A stretch of DNA of 64,000 bases from Clostridia bacterium (GTDB lineage: Bacteria; Bacillota; Clostridia; Oscillospirales; CAG-382): assembly GCA_017434845.1 (NCBI GenBank), contig JAFSGD010000060.1:1-64000 (forward strand), read 5' to 3'. Shown piece by piece: positions 43,782-53,165 of this stretch (position 1 is its first letter; every line of letters begins with the position of its first letter). The notes below the pieces were generated by a model, which made no database searches, was not told the origin of the DNA, and saw nothing but the letters and a program-made list of their open reading frames with translations. The position numbers and the translations under genes are program-made.

Positions 43782-44665
43782 TGGCTGAATACCTTATCGG
43801 TATTGACGGCGGCGGAAGCAAAACCGATTTTTTGCTTTGCGACAAACAGCTTAACGAAAAGGCGCGCCGCTTTGCAGGGCGCTCGAACCCCAACGATATC
43901 GGAATCGATGCGGTGGCCGAGCTTATTAAAGAAAACGTTCTTGCTCTGCTTTCGGAAAACGGCGTTTCGGCAAGCGAAATTTCTGCCGCGTTTGCGGGCA
44001 TTGCGGGTGCTTCTAACGACGATAACGTCGTTCGGCTTACCGCCGCTTTGAAAAGTGTTCTTCCCAACGCAAAGGCCGAGGCCTTTCACGATGGCATAAA
44101 CGTGCTCTACGGCGCGTTTCCGTATGAAGACGGCGTTAGCATTATTTGCGGAACGGGCTCTTCCTGCTTTATTAAAAAGGGCGAAGAGATCATTCGCATC
44201 GGCGGCTACGGCAGCTTTGACCTTTCGGGAAACGGCTATGAGATAGGCAGAGCGGGGCTTGCGCACGCACTTAAAACCATTGACGGCAGAGCCGAATTCG
44301 GTATTATGGATGAGCTTATTGCCGAGCGTGTGGGAAACGACTTTCTTGTTGCGCTCGACAAAATGCTTATAATGACGAAAAACGAGCTCGCCTCGTTTGC
44401 GCCAACCGTTTTTGAAGCCGCAAGCCGCGGCGACGATGCGGCGCTTGCAATAATCGACGAAAATATGGATTATATCGCCGAGCTCATCAACCGCGCGGGC
44501 GTTTACTTTAAAAACGATTATAAGGTTGCGCTTGCGGGCGGAATAATGAAAAGCGAGATTGCGGTTTCGCTTCTTTCAACCAAGCTTAACAGCCGAGCAA
44601 GGCTTATTAAAAGCGAGATTGCTCCCGTTTTCGGTGCCGCCGCAAGAGCTTTGCAACTATTATGA
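43781..44665 (+). CDS. N-acetylglucosamine kinase-like BadF/BadG ATPase
   Basis: A 294-aa ASKHA-fold kinase. Phosphate-1 loop GIDGGGSKTDFLLCD, second loop ICGTGSSCF, and GNGYEIGRAGL match the BadF/BadG/BcrA/BcrD ATPase family, whose short soluble members are mostly N-acetylglucosamine or related amino-sugar kinases. The substrate is inferred, not shown. Coupled to mscL and followed by a terminator. Confidence 0.85.
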   Translation: MAEYLIGIDGGGSKTDFLLCDKQLNEKARRFAGRSNPNDIGIDAVAELIKENVLALLSENGVSASEISAAFAGIAGASNDDNVVRLTAALKSVLPNAKAEAFHDGINVLYGAFPYEDGVSIICGTGSSCFIKKGEEIIRIGGYGSFDLSGNGYEIGRAGLAHALKTIDGRAEFGIMDELIAERVGNDFLVALDKMLIMTKNELASFAPTVFEAASRGDDAALAIIDENMDYIAELINRAGVYFKNDYKVALAGGIMKSEIAVSLLSTKLNSRARLIKSEIAPVFGAAARALQLL

Positions 44666-44679
44666 CCGATATACGACCA

Positions 44680-44717
44680 AAAAGAGCAGTGGGATTTTTC
44701 CACTGCTCTTTTCCTTT
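44680..44717 (+). terminator. Terminator after the sugar kinase
   Basis: AAAAGAGCAGTGG pairs with CCACTGCTCTTTT and is followed by CCTTTT. Confidence 0.88.
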
Positions 44718-44723
44718 TCCCTA

Positions 44724-44766
44724 TTGACTTTTCAATGGTTTTATGTTAATATAACATTTGTTATAT
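44724..44766 (+). promoter_or_regulatory. Promoter and operator of the TetR-ABC operon
   Basis: TTGACT (44724-44729), 17 nt, TAATAT. The palindrome ATATAACA-TT-TGTTATAT (44749-44766) overlaps the -10 and start site. It is the likely binding site of the TetR-type protein encoded 28 nt downstream. Confidence 0.75.
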
Positions 44767-44793
44767 ATCGTCGGTTATATAAGGAGCGTCAGG

Positions 44794-45354
44794 ATGCCGC
44801 CTAAGATTAAAGTAACAAAAGAAGATATTGTTAACGCCGCGGTAGATATAGTCAGAAGCAGCGGCGACTCGGCTATCAACGCAAGAAACGTTGCTTCGGT
44901 ATTAAATTGTTCTACACAGCCGGTATTTTCGAACTTTGCTTCAATGGATGAGCTTCGCCTCGCGGTCGTTGAAAGAGCCGATGCTCTGTGCAACGACTAT
45001 ATTCGGCGCGAGGCCGAAAGCGGAAAATACCCTGCCTACAAGGCAAGCGGTATGGCTTACATACGATTCGCAAAAGAGGAAAAAGAGCTTTTTAAGCTTC
45101 TTTATATGCGCGATCGCACCAACGAGATGATTTCCGAATCAAGCGCACTCAATGATAAAATGGAATCGATCGTGCAAAATAATACAGGGCTCAACAGCGA
45201 AGATGCAAAGCTGTTCCACCTTGAAATGTGGGCGTATGTTCACGGAATTGCCGCTATGTTTGCCACAGGCTTTTTGGATCTTGATTGGGAACTTGTCAGC
45301 AAAATGCTCACGGATTCCTATCAAGGACTTCGAAAACAATACGATGTGGGGTGA
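44794..45354 (+). CDS. TetR family regulator
   Basis: A 186-aa repressor. N-terminal HTH: TKEDIVNAAVDIVRSSG, then INARNVASVLNCSTQPVFSNFASMDEL. The C-terminal ligand domain has WG-type helices typical of the C-terminal TetR_C group seen with multidrug exporters. Start at 44794 after AAGGAG. It leads an operon with an ABC-2 exporter and probably represses it until a substrate binds (inference). Confidence 0.88.
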   Translation: MPPKIKVTKEDIVNAAVDIVRSSGDSAINARNVASVLNCSTQPVFSNFASMDELRLAVVERADALCNDYIRREAESGKYPAYKASGMAYIRFAKEEKELFKLLYMRDRTNEMISESSALNDKMESIVQNNTGLNSEDAKLFHLEMWAYVHGIAAMFATGFLDLDWELVSKMLTDSYQGLRKQYDVG

Positions 45355-45360
45355 TCAATA

Positions 45361-46089
45361 ATGGATGCCATTAGAATTGAAGGTTTAACAAAAAAATACA
45401 AAGATACCGTTGCGGTAGATAACCTTTGTCTTTCTGTTCGAGAGGGCGAGCTGTTTTCTCTGCTCGGGGTGAACGGCGCAGGCAAAACGACCATCATCAA
45501 AATGCTTTCCTGCCTGACACAGCCCACAAGCGGAAACGCCTTTTTGAACGGAAAAAGCATTATCGAAGAATCTGCCGCAGTGAAATCGATCATTGCCGTT
45601 TCACCGCAGGAAACCGCAGTTGCGCCCGGACTTTCGGTTTGCGAAAACCTTGAGCTGATGTGCGGAGTTCACGGATTCACAAAGGAAAAGCAAAACAAAA
45701 AGATCTCTGAGCTGACCGATCTCTTGGGGTTTGAATCGGTATTAAAGAAAAAGGCAGGCAAGCTATCGGGCGGTTGGCAACGTCGATTGAGTATTGCAAT
45801 GGCGCTTATCAGTGAGCCTCGGATTCTTTTCCTCGACGAACCCACACTCGGTCTTGACGTGCTTGCTCGCAGCGACCTATGGGATATAATCCGCTCTCTC
45901 AAAGGAAAGGTTACGATCATTCTGACAACGCATTATATGGAAGAAGCCGAAGCGCTTTCCGACCGCATTGCAATTATGAAAGACGGCAAGCTTCTCATCT
46001 GCGATACTGCCGACAAAATAAAAGAAACCGCCGGCACAGACAGTTTTGAGCAAGCCTTTGTACGCATCGTCAAGGGGGTGGCAAAATGA
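45361..46089 (+). CDS. ABC exporter ATP-binding protein
   Basis: A 242-aa ATPase of the ABC-2/DrrA type. Walker A GVNGAGKTT, Q-loop VSPQETA, signature LSGGWQRRLSIAM, Walker B ILFLDEPTLGLD and switch His LTTHYMEEAE are all intact. It pairs with the permease whose start overlaps its stop. The substrate is unknown; drug or antibiotic efflux is the usual role. Confidence 0.92.
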   Translation: MDAIRIEGLTKKYKDTVAVDNLCLSVREGELFSLLGVNGAGKTTIIKMLSCLTQPTSGNAFLNGKSIIEESAAVKSIIAVSPQETAVAPGLSVCENLELMCGVHGFTKEKQNKKISELTDLLGFESVLKKKAGKLSGGWQRRLSIAMALISEPRILFLDEPTLGLDVLARSDLWDIIRSLKGKVTIILTTHYMEEAEALSDRIAIMKDGKLLICDTADKIKETAGTDSFEQAFVRIVKGVAK

Positions 46090-46817
46090 GAATGCTGATG
46101 TTTGCAAACAGAAACACAAAAGAAATACTCCGAGACCCACTGACTCTTTTTTTCGGACTCGGATTCCCCCTCGTTTTGATCCTATTGCTAAGCGCCATTC
46201 AAGCGAATATTCCCGTTGAGCTGTTTGAAATAAAGCGTTTGGCTCCGGGCATAACGGTTTTCGGTCTGGCGTTTATGACCTTGTTTTCGGCAACCATTAT
46301 CGCAAAAGACAGAGGAAGTTCGCTGTTACAGCGGTTATATACAACGCCGCTGACCCCAACGGATTTTATTCTCGGTTACACTTTGCCCATTATTCCGATC
46401 TCTGTTGCTCAATGCGTTATCTGCTATATCGCTGCTATAGCTCTCGGACTTGACATCACGGTCAATATTTTATATGCCGTGTTGTTTATCGTTCCCGTTT
46501 CTATCCTCTATATCGCTTTGGGTCTTCTTTGCGGAAGCGTGCTCAACGACAAGCAGGTCGGAGGCATCTGCGGTACTTTGCTTACCAACCTTTCGGCGTG
46601 GCTGTCGGGCATTTGGTTTGATCTCAAGCTCGTTGGCGGGATATTCGAAAAGATTGCCTATGCGCTTCCCTTCGTTCACGCAGTAGAGCTGGAGCGCGCT
46701 GTTATTTCGGGCGAATTTTCAGAGGTGGTTCCGCACTTGCTGTGGGTGCTCGGTTATGCATTCGTTCTGCTTATCGCCGCGGTGCTTCTTTTCCTCCGCC
46801 AGATGAAAAAGCAATAA
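46086..46817 (+). CDS. ABC-2 type permease
   Basis: A 243-aa membrane protein with six TM segments and the ABC-2 signature region (AKDRGSSLLQRLYTTPLTPTDFILGYTL). It forms the channel of the exporter with the preceding ATPase. Confidence 0.9.
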   Translation: MRMLMFANRNTKEILRDPLTLFFGLGFPLVLILLLSAIQANIPVELFEIKRLAPGITVFGLAFMTLFSATIIAKDRGSSLLQRLYTTPLTPTDFILGYTLPIIPISVAQCVICYIAAIALGLDITVNILYAVLFIVPVSILYIALGLLCGSVLNDKQVGGICGTLLTNLSAWLSGIWFDLKLVGGIFEKIAYALPFVHAVELERAVISGEFSEVVPHLLWVLGYAFVLLIAAVLLFLRQMKKQ

Positions 46818-46865
46818 TCCCGAACCCGATCCGTCCGACACGCGATCGTATTCTCTTCAAATCAT

Positions 46866-46927
46866 AAAACACCAAGCAAACGCATATCATTTCGAGAGGT
46901 GATATGTTTTGCTTGGTTTTCTTTTTT
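46866..46927 (+). terminator. Terminator whose right arm and U tract form the sigK start region
   Basis: AAAACACCAAGCAAACGCATATCA pairs, with two small bulges, with TGATATGTTTTGCTTGGTTTT and runs into CTTTTTT. The right arm contains the last base of the sigK SD and the TTG start, and the T run is codons 4-6. Confidence 0.8.
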
Positions 46928-47595
46928 CGTTGGTATCAAAATGCTTTTGTTTAATACTCAGAACCTCCGACACACATTCCTTTCCGCCGCCGCTTTCAAA
47001 AGAAGAAGAGCACAAGCTTTTCGTGCGAACGCGAAACGGCGATCTTGCCGCGCGCAACAAGCTTATCGAGCATAATCTTCGGCTGGTTGCGCATATCGTT
47101 AAAAAATATTACACCGCCGCGCGCGATCAAGAGGATCTGATCTCGGTTGGAACGGTTGGGCTTATTAAGGCAATCGATTCGTTTGATATCAGCAACGGAG
47201 CGCGGTTTGCCACCTATGCGGGCAAATGCCTGCAGAACGAGATCTTAATGTATTTCCGTTCGCAGAAGAAGCACGCCTCGGTAACCTCAATAAACGAGGC
47301 TGTTGACGTTGACAAGGACGGAAATCCCCTAACCTACCTTGAAATAATTGCCGCACCCGACGACATCGTTGATTCGATAGACCGAAAAATAAAGCTTGAA
47401 AAGATTGCAAAGGCAATAAAAAACGCTCTTGACGACCGCGAACGCAAAATAATGATGCTTCGTTACGGGCTGAACAAAAGCGGAAAGCATTATGCCCAGC
47501 GCGACGTTGCCGAAATGCTCGGAATTTCGCGCTCTTACGTTTCGCGCATCGAAAAAAGCGCTATAGAGAAGATCAAAGAGTATGCAAAGAAATAA
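46909..47595 (+). CDS. sigK: Sporulation sigma factor, sigma-K-like
   Basis: A 228-aa RNA polymerase sigma factor. The N-terminus (FLFSLVSKCFCLIL) is hydrophobic like the pro-sequence region of sigma-K; then SFPPPLSKEEEHKLF and NKLIEHNLRLVAHIVKKYY (region 2.1-2.2), AIDSFDISNGARFATYAGKCLQNEI-type region 2.3-2.4, and RDVAEMLGISRSYVSRIEK (region 4.2). It resembles sigma-K more than sigma-E. The gene is continuous, with no inserted skin element. The start is TTG with GAGGTG 7 nt upstream. Late mother-cell sporulation role inferred. Confidence 0.88.
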   Translation: MLGFLFSLVSKCFCLILRTSDTHSFPPPLSKEEEHKLFVRTRNGDLAARNKLIEHNLRLVAHIVKKYYTAARDQEDLISVGTVGLIKAIDSFDISNGARFATYAGKCLQNEILMYFRSQKKHASVTSINEAVDVDKDGNPLTYLEIIAAPDDIVDSIDRKIKLEKIAKAIKNALDDRERKIMMLRYGLNKSGKHYAQRDVAEMLGISRSYVSRIEKSAIEKIKEYAKK

Positions 47596-47601
47596 TAGGT
47601 A

Positions 47602-47630
47602 TTGAAAACAACGATATGATATGATAAACT
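47602..47630 (+). promoter_or_regulatory. Promoter of the ABC/FtsX pair
   Basis: TTGAAA, 17 nt, TAAACT; SD GGGAGGTG follows before the ATG at 47650. Confidence 0.6.
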
Positions 47631-47649
47631 GTTATCGGGAGGTGCTTTT

Positions 47650-48333
47650 ATGAGCATTTTATCGATATCAGACCTTTATAAAACCTACCGAACCCACGAA
47701 AACGAAGTGAGAGCGCTCAACGGAATCTCGCTTGAGGTCGAAGAAGGCGAATTTATTGCCGTTGTCGGCACCTCGGGAAGCGTAAAATCGACTCTTCTGC
47801 ATATTATCGGCGGAGTTGATACTCCAACAATGGGAAGCGTTTGCGTCAACGGACAGAACGTTCACAAAATGACCGAGCGCGAGCTTGCACTCTACCGCAG
47901 AAGGACTGTTTCGCTTATTTATCAGGCGTATAATCTTATCCCGATGCTGAACGTCCGCGACAACATAACCCTGCCGAGCGAGCTTGACGGAAAAGCCGTT
48001 GAAGAAGAAAGATTGCTTAAAACAATGAAAACGCTCGGAATATTCGAAAAGGAATTTCATTATCCTCCTTACCTTTCGGGCGGACAGCAACAGCGCGTTG
48101 CTATCGCAAGAGCGATATACACACAGCCGTCGATATTGCTTGCCGATGAGCCGACGGGTAACCTTGATTCAAAAAACACCGAGGAGATAATGTCGCTTTT
48201 CCGCGAAGCGAACCAAAAATACAACCAAACAACGATAATCGTTACCCACGATATGAACATCGCCGCGCAGACCGACAGAATAATCCGCATCGAAGACGGC
48301 TTGATCGTTTCTGACGAGAGGGTAAAAAAATGA
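47650..48333 (+). CDS. ABC ATPase, MacB/LolD-like, with altered Walker A
   Basis: A 227-aa ATPase of the FtsE/LolD/MacB group. Q-loop YQAYNLIP, signature [14 protein letters not shown], Walker [13 protein letters not shown] and switch His VTHDMN are normal, but Walker A reads GTSGSVKST: the Gly before the invariant Lys is Val (codon GTA). That change would be expected to hinder phosphate binding. It overlaps the FtsX-type permease that follows. Confidence 0.9.
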   Translation: MSILSISDLYKTYRTHENEVRALNGISLEVEEGEFIAVVGTSGSVKSTLLHIIGGVDTPTMGSVCVNGQNVHKMTERELALYRRRTVSLIYQAYNLIPMLNVRDNITLPSELDGKAVEEERLLKTMKTLGIFEKEFHYPPYLSGGQQQRVAIARAIYTQPSILLADEPTGNLDSKNTEEIMSLFREANQKYNQTTIIVTHDMNIAAQTDRIIRIEDGLIVSDERVKK

Positions 48334-49553
48334 TTGCGCTTAAACTTGCTTTTGCGACGATAAGGCAATCGCGTATAAAAGCTTTTCTTACCCTTTCGGG
48401 AATAATGCTTGCCTCGACTCTGCTATCGGTTATATGTAGCTTCGTTTCAACGATGATCGGAACGCTGGACAAAAGCAGCAGCACTTATACCGAAGAAGCA
48501 CTGACGTTTATGATGCTGGTCGTTGCCGTTGCGGTTGCCGCCACGGTGCTTATACGCTCGGCGTTTGCCATTACTTTTAACGAGCGTGTGAACGTTTTAG
48601 GTCTTTATTCTACCGTTGGAATGACAAACGGCGGAAAAGCCGCGATGATCGCGTTCGAGACGGCGATATATGCGCTCATCGGCGGTGCGGTCGGAACGGT
48701 CGCGGGCAGGATCATTTCGGTTTATCACATTGAATACATGAACGACGGAATGATAAAATTCTATCTTGAACGCTATGGTTTAGACCGTTCGGGAACGACC
48801 TTTTACGAATACTTTTCGCCCTTGTGGGTGTCGGTTGCGGCGTTTTTGCTTACTGTTTCGGTAACAGCATTTGCGGCGTATAAACCGATTTTGCGTTTGT
48901 CCAAACTTTCGGTTATAAACTCGCTCAAAGCCGACGCAGGCATAAACGTTTCGCTTTACGAAGGAATTTTCGAAAAAATAATGTGCAAATTTTTCGGACG
49001 TATCGGCAGGCTTGCAGGGCAGAATTTCGATAACAACGCACCGCGCTACCGAGCCGTTTCGTTCACCCTGCCGTGCGCGCAGATAATATTCGTCAGCATA
49101 TATTCGCTGTTTATGTGGGGATTTTGGGAAGATGGCGTTTATAACGCCTATAACGACCCACGCCTCACGAGCGCGATATCTATCGGTTTTATTCTTACTT
49201 TTATTGCGCTGTTGGGTGCTATGGGAAGTATGATAGTGAATATCAACGCAAGAACGCGCGAGTTTGCAACGCTCAAATCGCTCGGAATGTCAAACAAAGA
49301 TATGTTTAAGCTGTTGCTTTGCGAGGGAATATTCATTTTCATTCACGCGGTGGTTTTCGGGCTCATCGGCTCTTATCTTTCTGTGCTCGGTCAATACATC
49401 TTTTTGTGGACCTCAAACACGGTGCAATACTTCCACTTTCCGTGGCGCGAATGGTTTGTTTTTGTCGGCATCAATGCTGTTTTCTGCTTTGCATTTGCGG
49501 TTTTTGCAAACCGCAAAACACTGAAGATCAACATCGCATCTTCGATGAAGTAA
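48330..49553 (+). CDS. FtsX-family ABC permease
   Basis: A 407-aa membrane protein: N-terminal [21 protein letters not shown], then two FtsX-like blocks (residues ~65-190 and ~285-400) with eight TM segments in total. The large extracellular domain of BceB or MacB is absent. The family moves lipids, peptides or signals through mechanotransmission; the role here is open. It partners with the preceding ATPase. Confidence 0.88.
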   Translation: MIALKLAFATIRQSRIKAFLTLSGIMLASTLLSVICSFVSTMIGTLDKSSSTYTEEALTFMMLVVAVAVAATVLIRSAFAITFNERVNVLGLYSTVGMTNGGKAAMIAFETAIYALIGGAVGTVAGRIISVYHIEYMNDGMIKFYLERYGLDRSGTTFYEYFSPLWVSVAAFLLTVSVTAFAAYKPILRLSKLSVINSLKADAGINVSLYEGIFEKIMCKFFGRIGRLAGQNFDNNAPRYRAVSFTLPCAQIIFVSIYSLFMWGFWEDGVYNAYNDPRLTSAISIGFILTFIALLGAMGSMIVNINARTREFATLKSLGMSNKDMFKLLLCEGIFIFIHAVVFGLIGSYLSVLGQYIFLWTSNTVQYFHFPWREWFVFVGINAVFCFAFAVFANRKTLKINIASSMK

Positions 49554-49556
49554 TAT

Positions 49557-49590
49557 AAAAAAACGAAGCATAATGCTTCGTTTTTTTATA
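49557..49590. terminator. Bidirectional terminator
   Basis: AAAAAAACGAAGCA pairs with TGCTTCGTTTTTTT; it separates the FtsX gene from the convergent thrS. Confidence 0.9.
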
Positions 49591-49605
49591 TACATTGGTT
49601 TTGAT

Positions 49606-51537
49606 TTATCTGCGTTTTTCGGCGATTTCTTGGCAGAACGAAGAGAGCATTTCGGAAACGGGCATTACGCCGAGATCCTCGCCCTTGCGCGAGCGAACCG
49701 AAACAGCGCCCTCATCGCGCTCTTTTGCGCCGACGATGAGCATATAGGGTATCTTTTCGAGCTGAGCCTCGCGAATACGCTTGCCCATTGTCTCGTTGCG
49801 GTCATCAAGACGAACGCGAATACCGCAGTTTTCCATTTTTCTCGCAACCTCTGCGGCATAGTCGTTAAGCTCGGGGTTAACGGGAATAACGGTTGCCTGG
49901 GTGGGCATAAGCCACATGGGAAGTGCGCCTGCATATTTTTCGAGAAGCAGAGCGAGCGTTCTTTCGTAGCAACCCATAGAGGTACGGTGGATTATATAGG
50001 GATTAACGAGCTTGTTTTCGGAATCGACGTATTCCATGCCGAACTTCTTGGCGAGAAGCATATCGATCTGAATCGTAACGATGGTATCTTCCTTGCCGAA
50101 AACGTTCTTGCACTGAATATCAAGCTTGGGTCCGTAGAACGCCGCCTCATCAATACCTATCTCATATTTTATGCCGAGGTTATCGAGCAATCTGCCCATA
50201 ATCTCCTGAGCCTCGTTCCACTGTTCGGGCGTGCCCTCATATTTATCGGTGCGGGCAGGATCCCACTGCGAGAAGCGGAAGGTGCAATCCTCCCAAAGAC
50301 CGAGGGTTTCAAGGCAATATTTGGCGAGGTCTACACAGCCTTTGAATTCCTCTTCGAGCTGATCGGGACGAAGCACGAGGTGGCCCTCGGAAATTGTGAA
50401 CTGACGAACGCGGATAAGGCCGTGCATTTCGCCGCTGTCTTCGTTACGGAAAAGGGTTGAGGTCTCACCCAGGCGCATAGGAAGATCGCGGTAGGAGCGG
50501 CGCTTGTTGAGGAAGACCTGATACTGGAAGGGACAGGTCATGGGGCGGAGCGCGAAGCATTCCTTGGTTTCATCATCGGGGTCGCCCATAATGAACATAC
50601 CGTCGCGATAGTGATCCCAGTGTCCCGAAATCTTATAAAGCTCGCGCTTTGCCATAAGCGGAGTTTTGGTCAGAAGATAGCCGCGGCTTTGCTCGACGTC
50701 TTCGATCCAACGCTGCATAAGCTGAATAACGCGCGCGCCCTTGGGCATAAGAATGGGAAGACCCTGACCGATAACGTCAACGGTGGTGAAATATTCAAGC
50801 TCTCTGCCGATCTTGTTGTGGTCGCGCTTGCGAGCTTCTTCGAGCCGGGTTATATAAGCGTTGAGCTCATCCTTGGTCGGAAAAGCCGCGCCGTAAACGC
50901 GCTGGAGCTGTTTGTTGTTCTGATCACCCTTCCAATAAGCGCCGGTGCACTGCATAAGCTTGATCGCCTTGACAGCGCCGGTCGAGAAGAGGTGAGGACC
51001 CGCACAAAGGTCGGTGAACTCGCCCTGGCGGTAGAAGCTGATGGTTGCATCCTCGGGAAGCTCGTTTATAAGCTGAACCTTATAGGGCTCGCCCTTTTCT
51101 TCCATTAAAGCAATCGCTTCTGCACGGGGGAGCTCGAAGCGCTCGATAAGAAGGTTTTCTTTAACGATCTTCTTCATTTCATCCTCAAGCTTTTTCAAAA
51201 CCTCGGGGGTGAAGGGAGTTTCGCTGTCGAAATCATAATAGAAGCCGCTATCGATAGCGGGTCCTATGGTAAGCTTGGTTTCGGGGAAAAGACGTTTTAC
51301 GGCCTGCGCAAGAATGTGCGCGGCGGTGTGGCTGAACACAGACTTTCCTTCGGGCTCTTGGAAGGTTAGAAGCTTAATATCATCGCCTTCGGAAACGGGA
51401 CGCGAAAGCGCGCAAACCTCGCCGTTGACCTTTGCGGCGATAACGGCACGCGAGATGAGCTCGGCTTCTTTTGCGGCATCGTAAACGGTTTGTGCCGAAT
51501 CGGATGCAAACTGAACGCCGTTGAGAATAAAATTCAT
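49606..51537 (-). CDS. thrS: Threonyl-tRNA synthetase
   Basis: A 643-aa class II synthetase. TGS domain at the N-terminus, editing domain with HTAAHILAQAV and CAGPH, catalytic core with RPMTCPFQYQVF and zinc ligands, motif 3 GCYERTLALLLEKY, and an anticodon-binding domain (VRLDDRNETMGKRIREAQ). Start at 51537 with AAAGGAG upstream. Controlled by the T-box leader. Confidence 0.97.
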   Translation of the reverse strand: MNFILNGVQFASDSAQTVYDAAKEAELISRAVIAAKVNGEVCALSRPVSEGDDIKLLTFQEPEGKSVFSHTAAHILAQAVKRLFPETKLTIGPAIDSGFYYDFDSETPFTPEVLKKLEDEMKKIVKENLLIERFELPRAEAIALMEEKGEPYKVQLINELPEDATISFYRQGEFTDLCAGPHLFSTGAVKAIKLMQCTGAYWKGDQNNKQLQRVYGAAFPTKDELNAYITRLEEARKRDHNKIGRELEYFTTVDVIGQGLPILMPKGARVIQLMQRWIEDVEQSRGYLLTKTPLMAKRELYKISGHWDHYRDGMFIMGDPDDETKECFALRPMTCPFQYQVFLNKRRSYRDLPMRLGETSTLFRNEDSGEMHGLIRVRQFTISEGHLVLRPDQLEEEFKGCVDLAKYCLETLGLWEDCTFRFSQWDPARTDKYEGTPEQWNEAQEIMGRLLDNLGIKYEIGIDEAAFYGPKLDIQCKNVFGKEDTIVTIQIDMLLAKKFGMEYVDSENKLVNPYIIHRTSMGCYERTLALLLEKYAGALPMWLMPTQATVIPVNPELNDYAAEVARKMENCGIRVRLDDRNETMGKRIREAQLEKIPYMLIVGAKERDEGAVSVRSRKGEDLGVMPVSEMLSSFCQEIAEKRR

Positions 51538-51572
51538 TTTGATTACTCCTTTATATAGATTATTTTTAACAA

Positions 51573-51792
51573 ACAAAAACCCGACAAACTGCAAATGATT
51601 GCAATTTGCCGGGGTACAGATCAAATAAAGCTCTGCACGGTTCCACCCGATGCTTTAACTCATTTATTGCTTTGTTGATGCTGAGCAGGCGGTATCGGCA
51701 AGACTGTTTCATGCTTCGCTTTCAGCCCATGGCGATAGCTCTCTGTTAAGGCGTTTTTCTGCCGACTTGTTCTGCTGTTAACGCATTCCTTG
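51573..51792 (-). ncRNA. T-box leader of thrS (specifier ACC)
   Basis: The T-box GGGTGGAACCGTGC is at 51648-51635. In stem I, GCAG and TCGGCA pair with CTGC and TGCCGA, leaving an internal loop with ACC (51693-51691), a Thr codon. The terminator ACCCCGGCAAATTGCAA / TTGCAGTTTGTCGGGT with TTTTTG ends it. Uncharged tRNA-Thr would stabilise the antiterminator and turn on thrS. Confidence 0.95.
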
Positions 51793-51797
51793 TTAAA

Positions 51798-51825
51798 AGT
51801 ATAACACTTTTTTCGGATTTGTCAA
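51798..51825 (-). promoter_or_regulatory. Promoter of the T-box/thrS transcript
   Basis: Minus strand: TTGACA, 16 nt, TATACT. The -35 overlaps the last codons of the upstream gene. Confidence 0.8.
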
Positions 51826-52652
51826 CTGTTATTTTTGCCGCGAAAGCTTTTTATACTCAAATGCCGCACACGAGCTTCGGCAAGAGTTCCGCAAGGAACC
51901 TCGGGATGAGCTCGGTGGGGCGTGAAGCCGCCCTCGAACAAAAACGGACCGCAATAATCCGCCTCTTCCAAAGCTTCGATAAGTTCCCGCCAATCGATAA
52001 GTCCGTTTCCGCAGAAATAATGCTTTTCATCTTCAAAATCATAATCGCTCATGTGCGCGGTAATAATCTTGCTTCCCAGCTCGGAAACAAACGCTTTATG
52101 GTCATCGCCCTGCTCGGCGAGAAGGTGATTAACGTCGAAGCACACCTTTAATCGAGAATCGCTTGATATAAGCTCTTTCATTTCGGCAATATTGTGTCCG
52201 AGGCAGGTTCTCGGCAGATTTTCAACGCAAATAACCGCCCCCAAGCCGTTTGCGATTTCGGCAAGCTCAATAAGCGAACTCTTTGCCTGCTCTGTTCTTG
52301 TGCTTCGTTCGGAATCGGCTATCGGCTCATAGGAAGGATGTATCACAAATCTGTTGATGCCGATATCCGCCGCAAGCATCATAAACCCGCGGTTTCTTTC
52401 GACTGCGCTCTTGCGTGCTTCTTCATCGCAAAGCGAGATATCGACCGTTTCGCCGAACGGAAGATGATAGGATAGCACCTTGATTCCCGCCTTATCGGCG
52501 TTAGTGCGAAATCCCTGCCAATCAATGTTGCCGCACTCCCATAAAGCAACCGAAAGTTCGATCGCGGTTATCCCATATGATCTTATTTCTTTTAAAAACT
52601 CAAAATCTGTTTTAGATGCAGAAACGGCAGTTTCCCAATCGGTATATTTCAT
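51822..52652 (-). CDS. Sugar phosphate isomerase/epimerase-like TIM-barrel protein
   Basis: A 276-aa AP-endonuclease-2-fold protein. Metal-ligand candidates follow the family order: His in FVIHPSYE, Glu in VICVENLP, Asp/His in CFDVNHLL, His in ITAHMSDYD, and Glu in FLFEGGF. It could isomerise or epimerise a sugar or inositol derivative; the substrate is unknown. SD TAGGAG is 7 nt before the ATG. Confidence 0.85.
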   Translation of the reverse strand: MKYTDWETAVSASKTDFEFLKEIRSYGITAIELSVALWECGNIDWQGFRTNADKAGIKVLSYHLPFGETVDISLCDEEARKSAVERNRGFMMLAADIGINRFVIHPSYEPIADSERSTRTEQAKSSLIELAEIANGLGAVICVENLPRTCLGHNIAEMKELISSDSRLKVCFDVNHLLAEQGDDHKAFVSELGSKIITAHMSDYDFEDEKHYFCGNGLIDWRELIEALEEADYCGPFLFEGGFTPHRAHPEVPCGTLAEARVRHLSIKSFRGKNNS

Positions 52653-52670
52653 AATTAACTCCTAATAAAT

Positions 52671-52697
52671 ATCCGCCCCGAAAAATTCGGAGCGGAT
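52671..52697 (-). other. Hairpin downstream of the ACT gene
   Basis: ATCCGCTCCGAA pairs with TTCGGGGCGGAT (one wobble). It has T residues before rather than after it on the minus strand, so it is a weak terminator or a processing site. Confidence 0.5.
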
Positions 52698-52705
52698 AAA
52701 AAACA

Positions 52706-53137
52706 TTAAAGCTTATAGATGCTGTTGCCGTCGAGGATATCGCAACCGTGAGCCTGAAGCGCTGAAATTGCCTTTTCGTTATCGATAACGCGCATTATAA
52801 GATATGCACGGTCGGAATCGCGGGAGATGAAGGCATACATATATTCTACACCAACGTCTTTATCGGCAATTGCGGTCATGGTCTCGGCGAATCCGCCCGG
52901 TCTGTCGGGGATTCCAACGGCGATAACGTTGGTTAACGAAACGGTAAGACCTGCCGCCTTAAGAACCTGCTCGGCTTCGTCGGGCTTGTTTACAACAAGG
53001 CGAAGAATGCCGAAATCGGTTGTGTCGGCAATGGAAAGGGCGCGGATATCGATGCCCGCGTTGGCGATGATAGAGGTTATCTCTGCCAATCTGCCCGATT
53101 TATTCTCTACAAAAACGGAAAGCTGCTTGATATACAT
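52706..53137 (-). CDS. Tandem ACT-domain protein
   Basis: A 143-aa protein of two ACT domains: IKQLSVFVENKSGRLAEITSII and, near residue 70, VIAVGIPDRPGGFAETMTAI. ACT domains bind amino acids and regulate enzymes. This type often follows a phenylacetate-CoA ligase gene in Clostridia and archaea, as it does here (28 nt), and may sense an aromatic amino acid (inference). Confidence 0.88.
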   Translation of the reverse strand: MYIKQLSVFVENKSGRLAEITSIIANAGIDIRALSIADTTDFGILRLVVNKPDEAEQVLKAAGLTVSLTNVIAVGIPDRPGGFAETMTAIADKDVGVEYMYAFISRDSDRAYLIMRVIDNEKAISALQAHGCDILDGNSIYKL

Positions 53138-53165
53138 AGTCGTTTTCCTTTCTTTCTTTTTTTAT

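Noticed and set aside
44749-44766. Palindrome as a mobile-element end
   Set aside because: It overlaps the -10 of the TetR gene promoter and fits a TetR operator; no second copy or transposase is near.
46909-47595. Interrupted sigK with a skin element
   Set aside because: The sigma factor is continuous from its hydrophobic N-terminus to region 4.2, and no recombinase gene is near.
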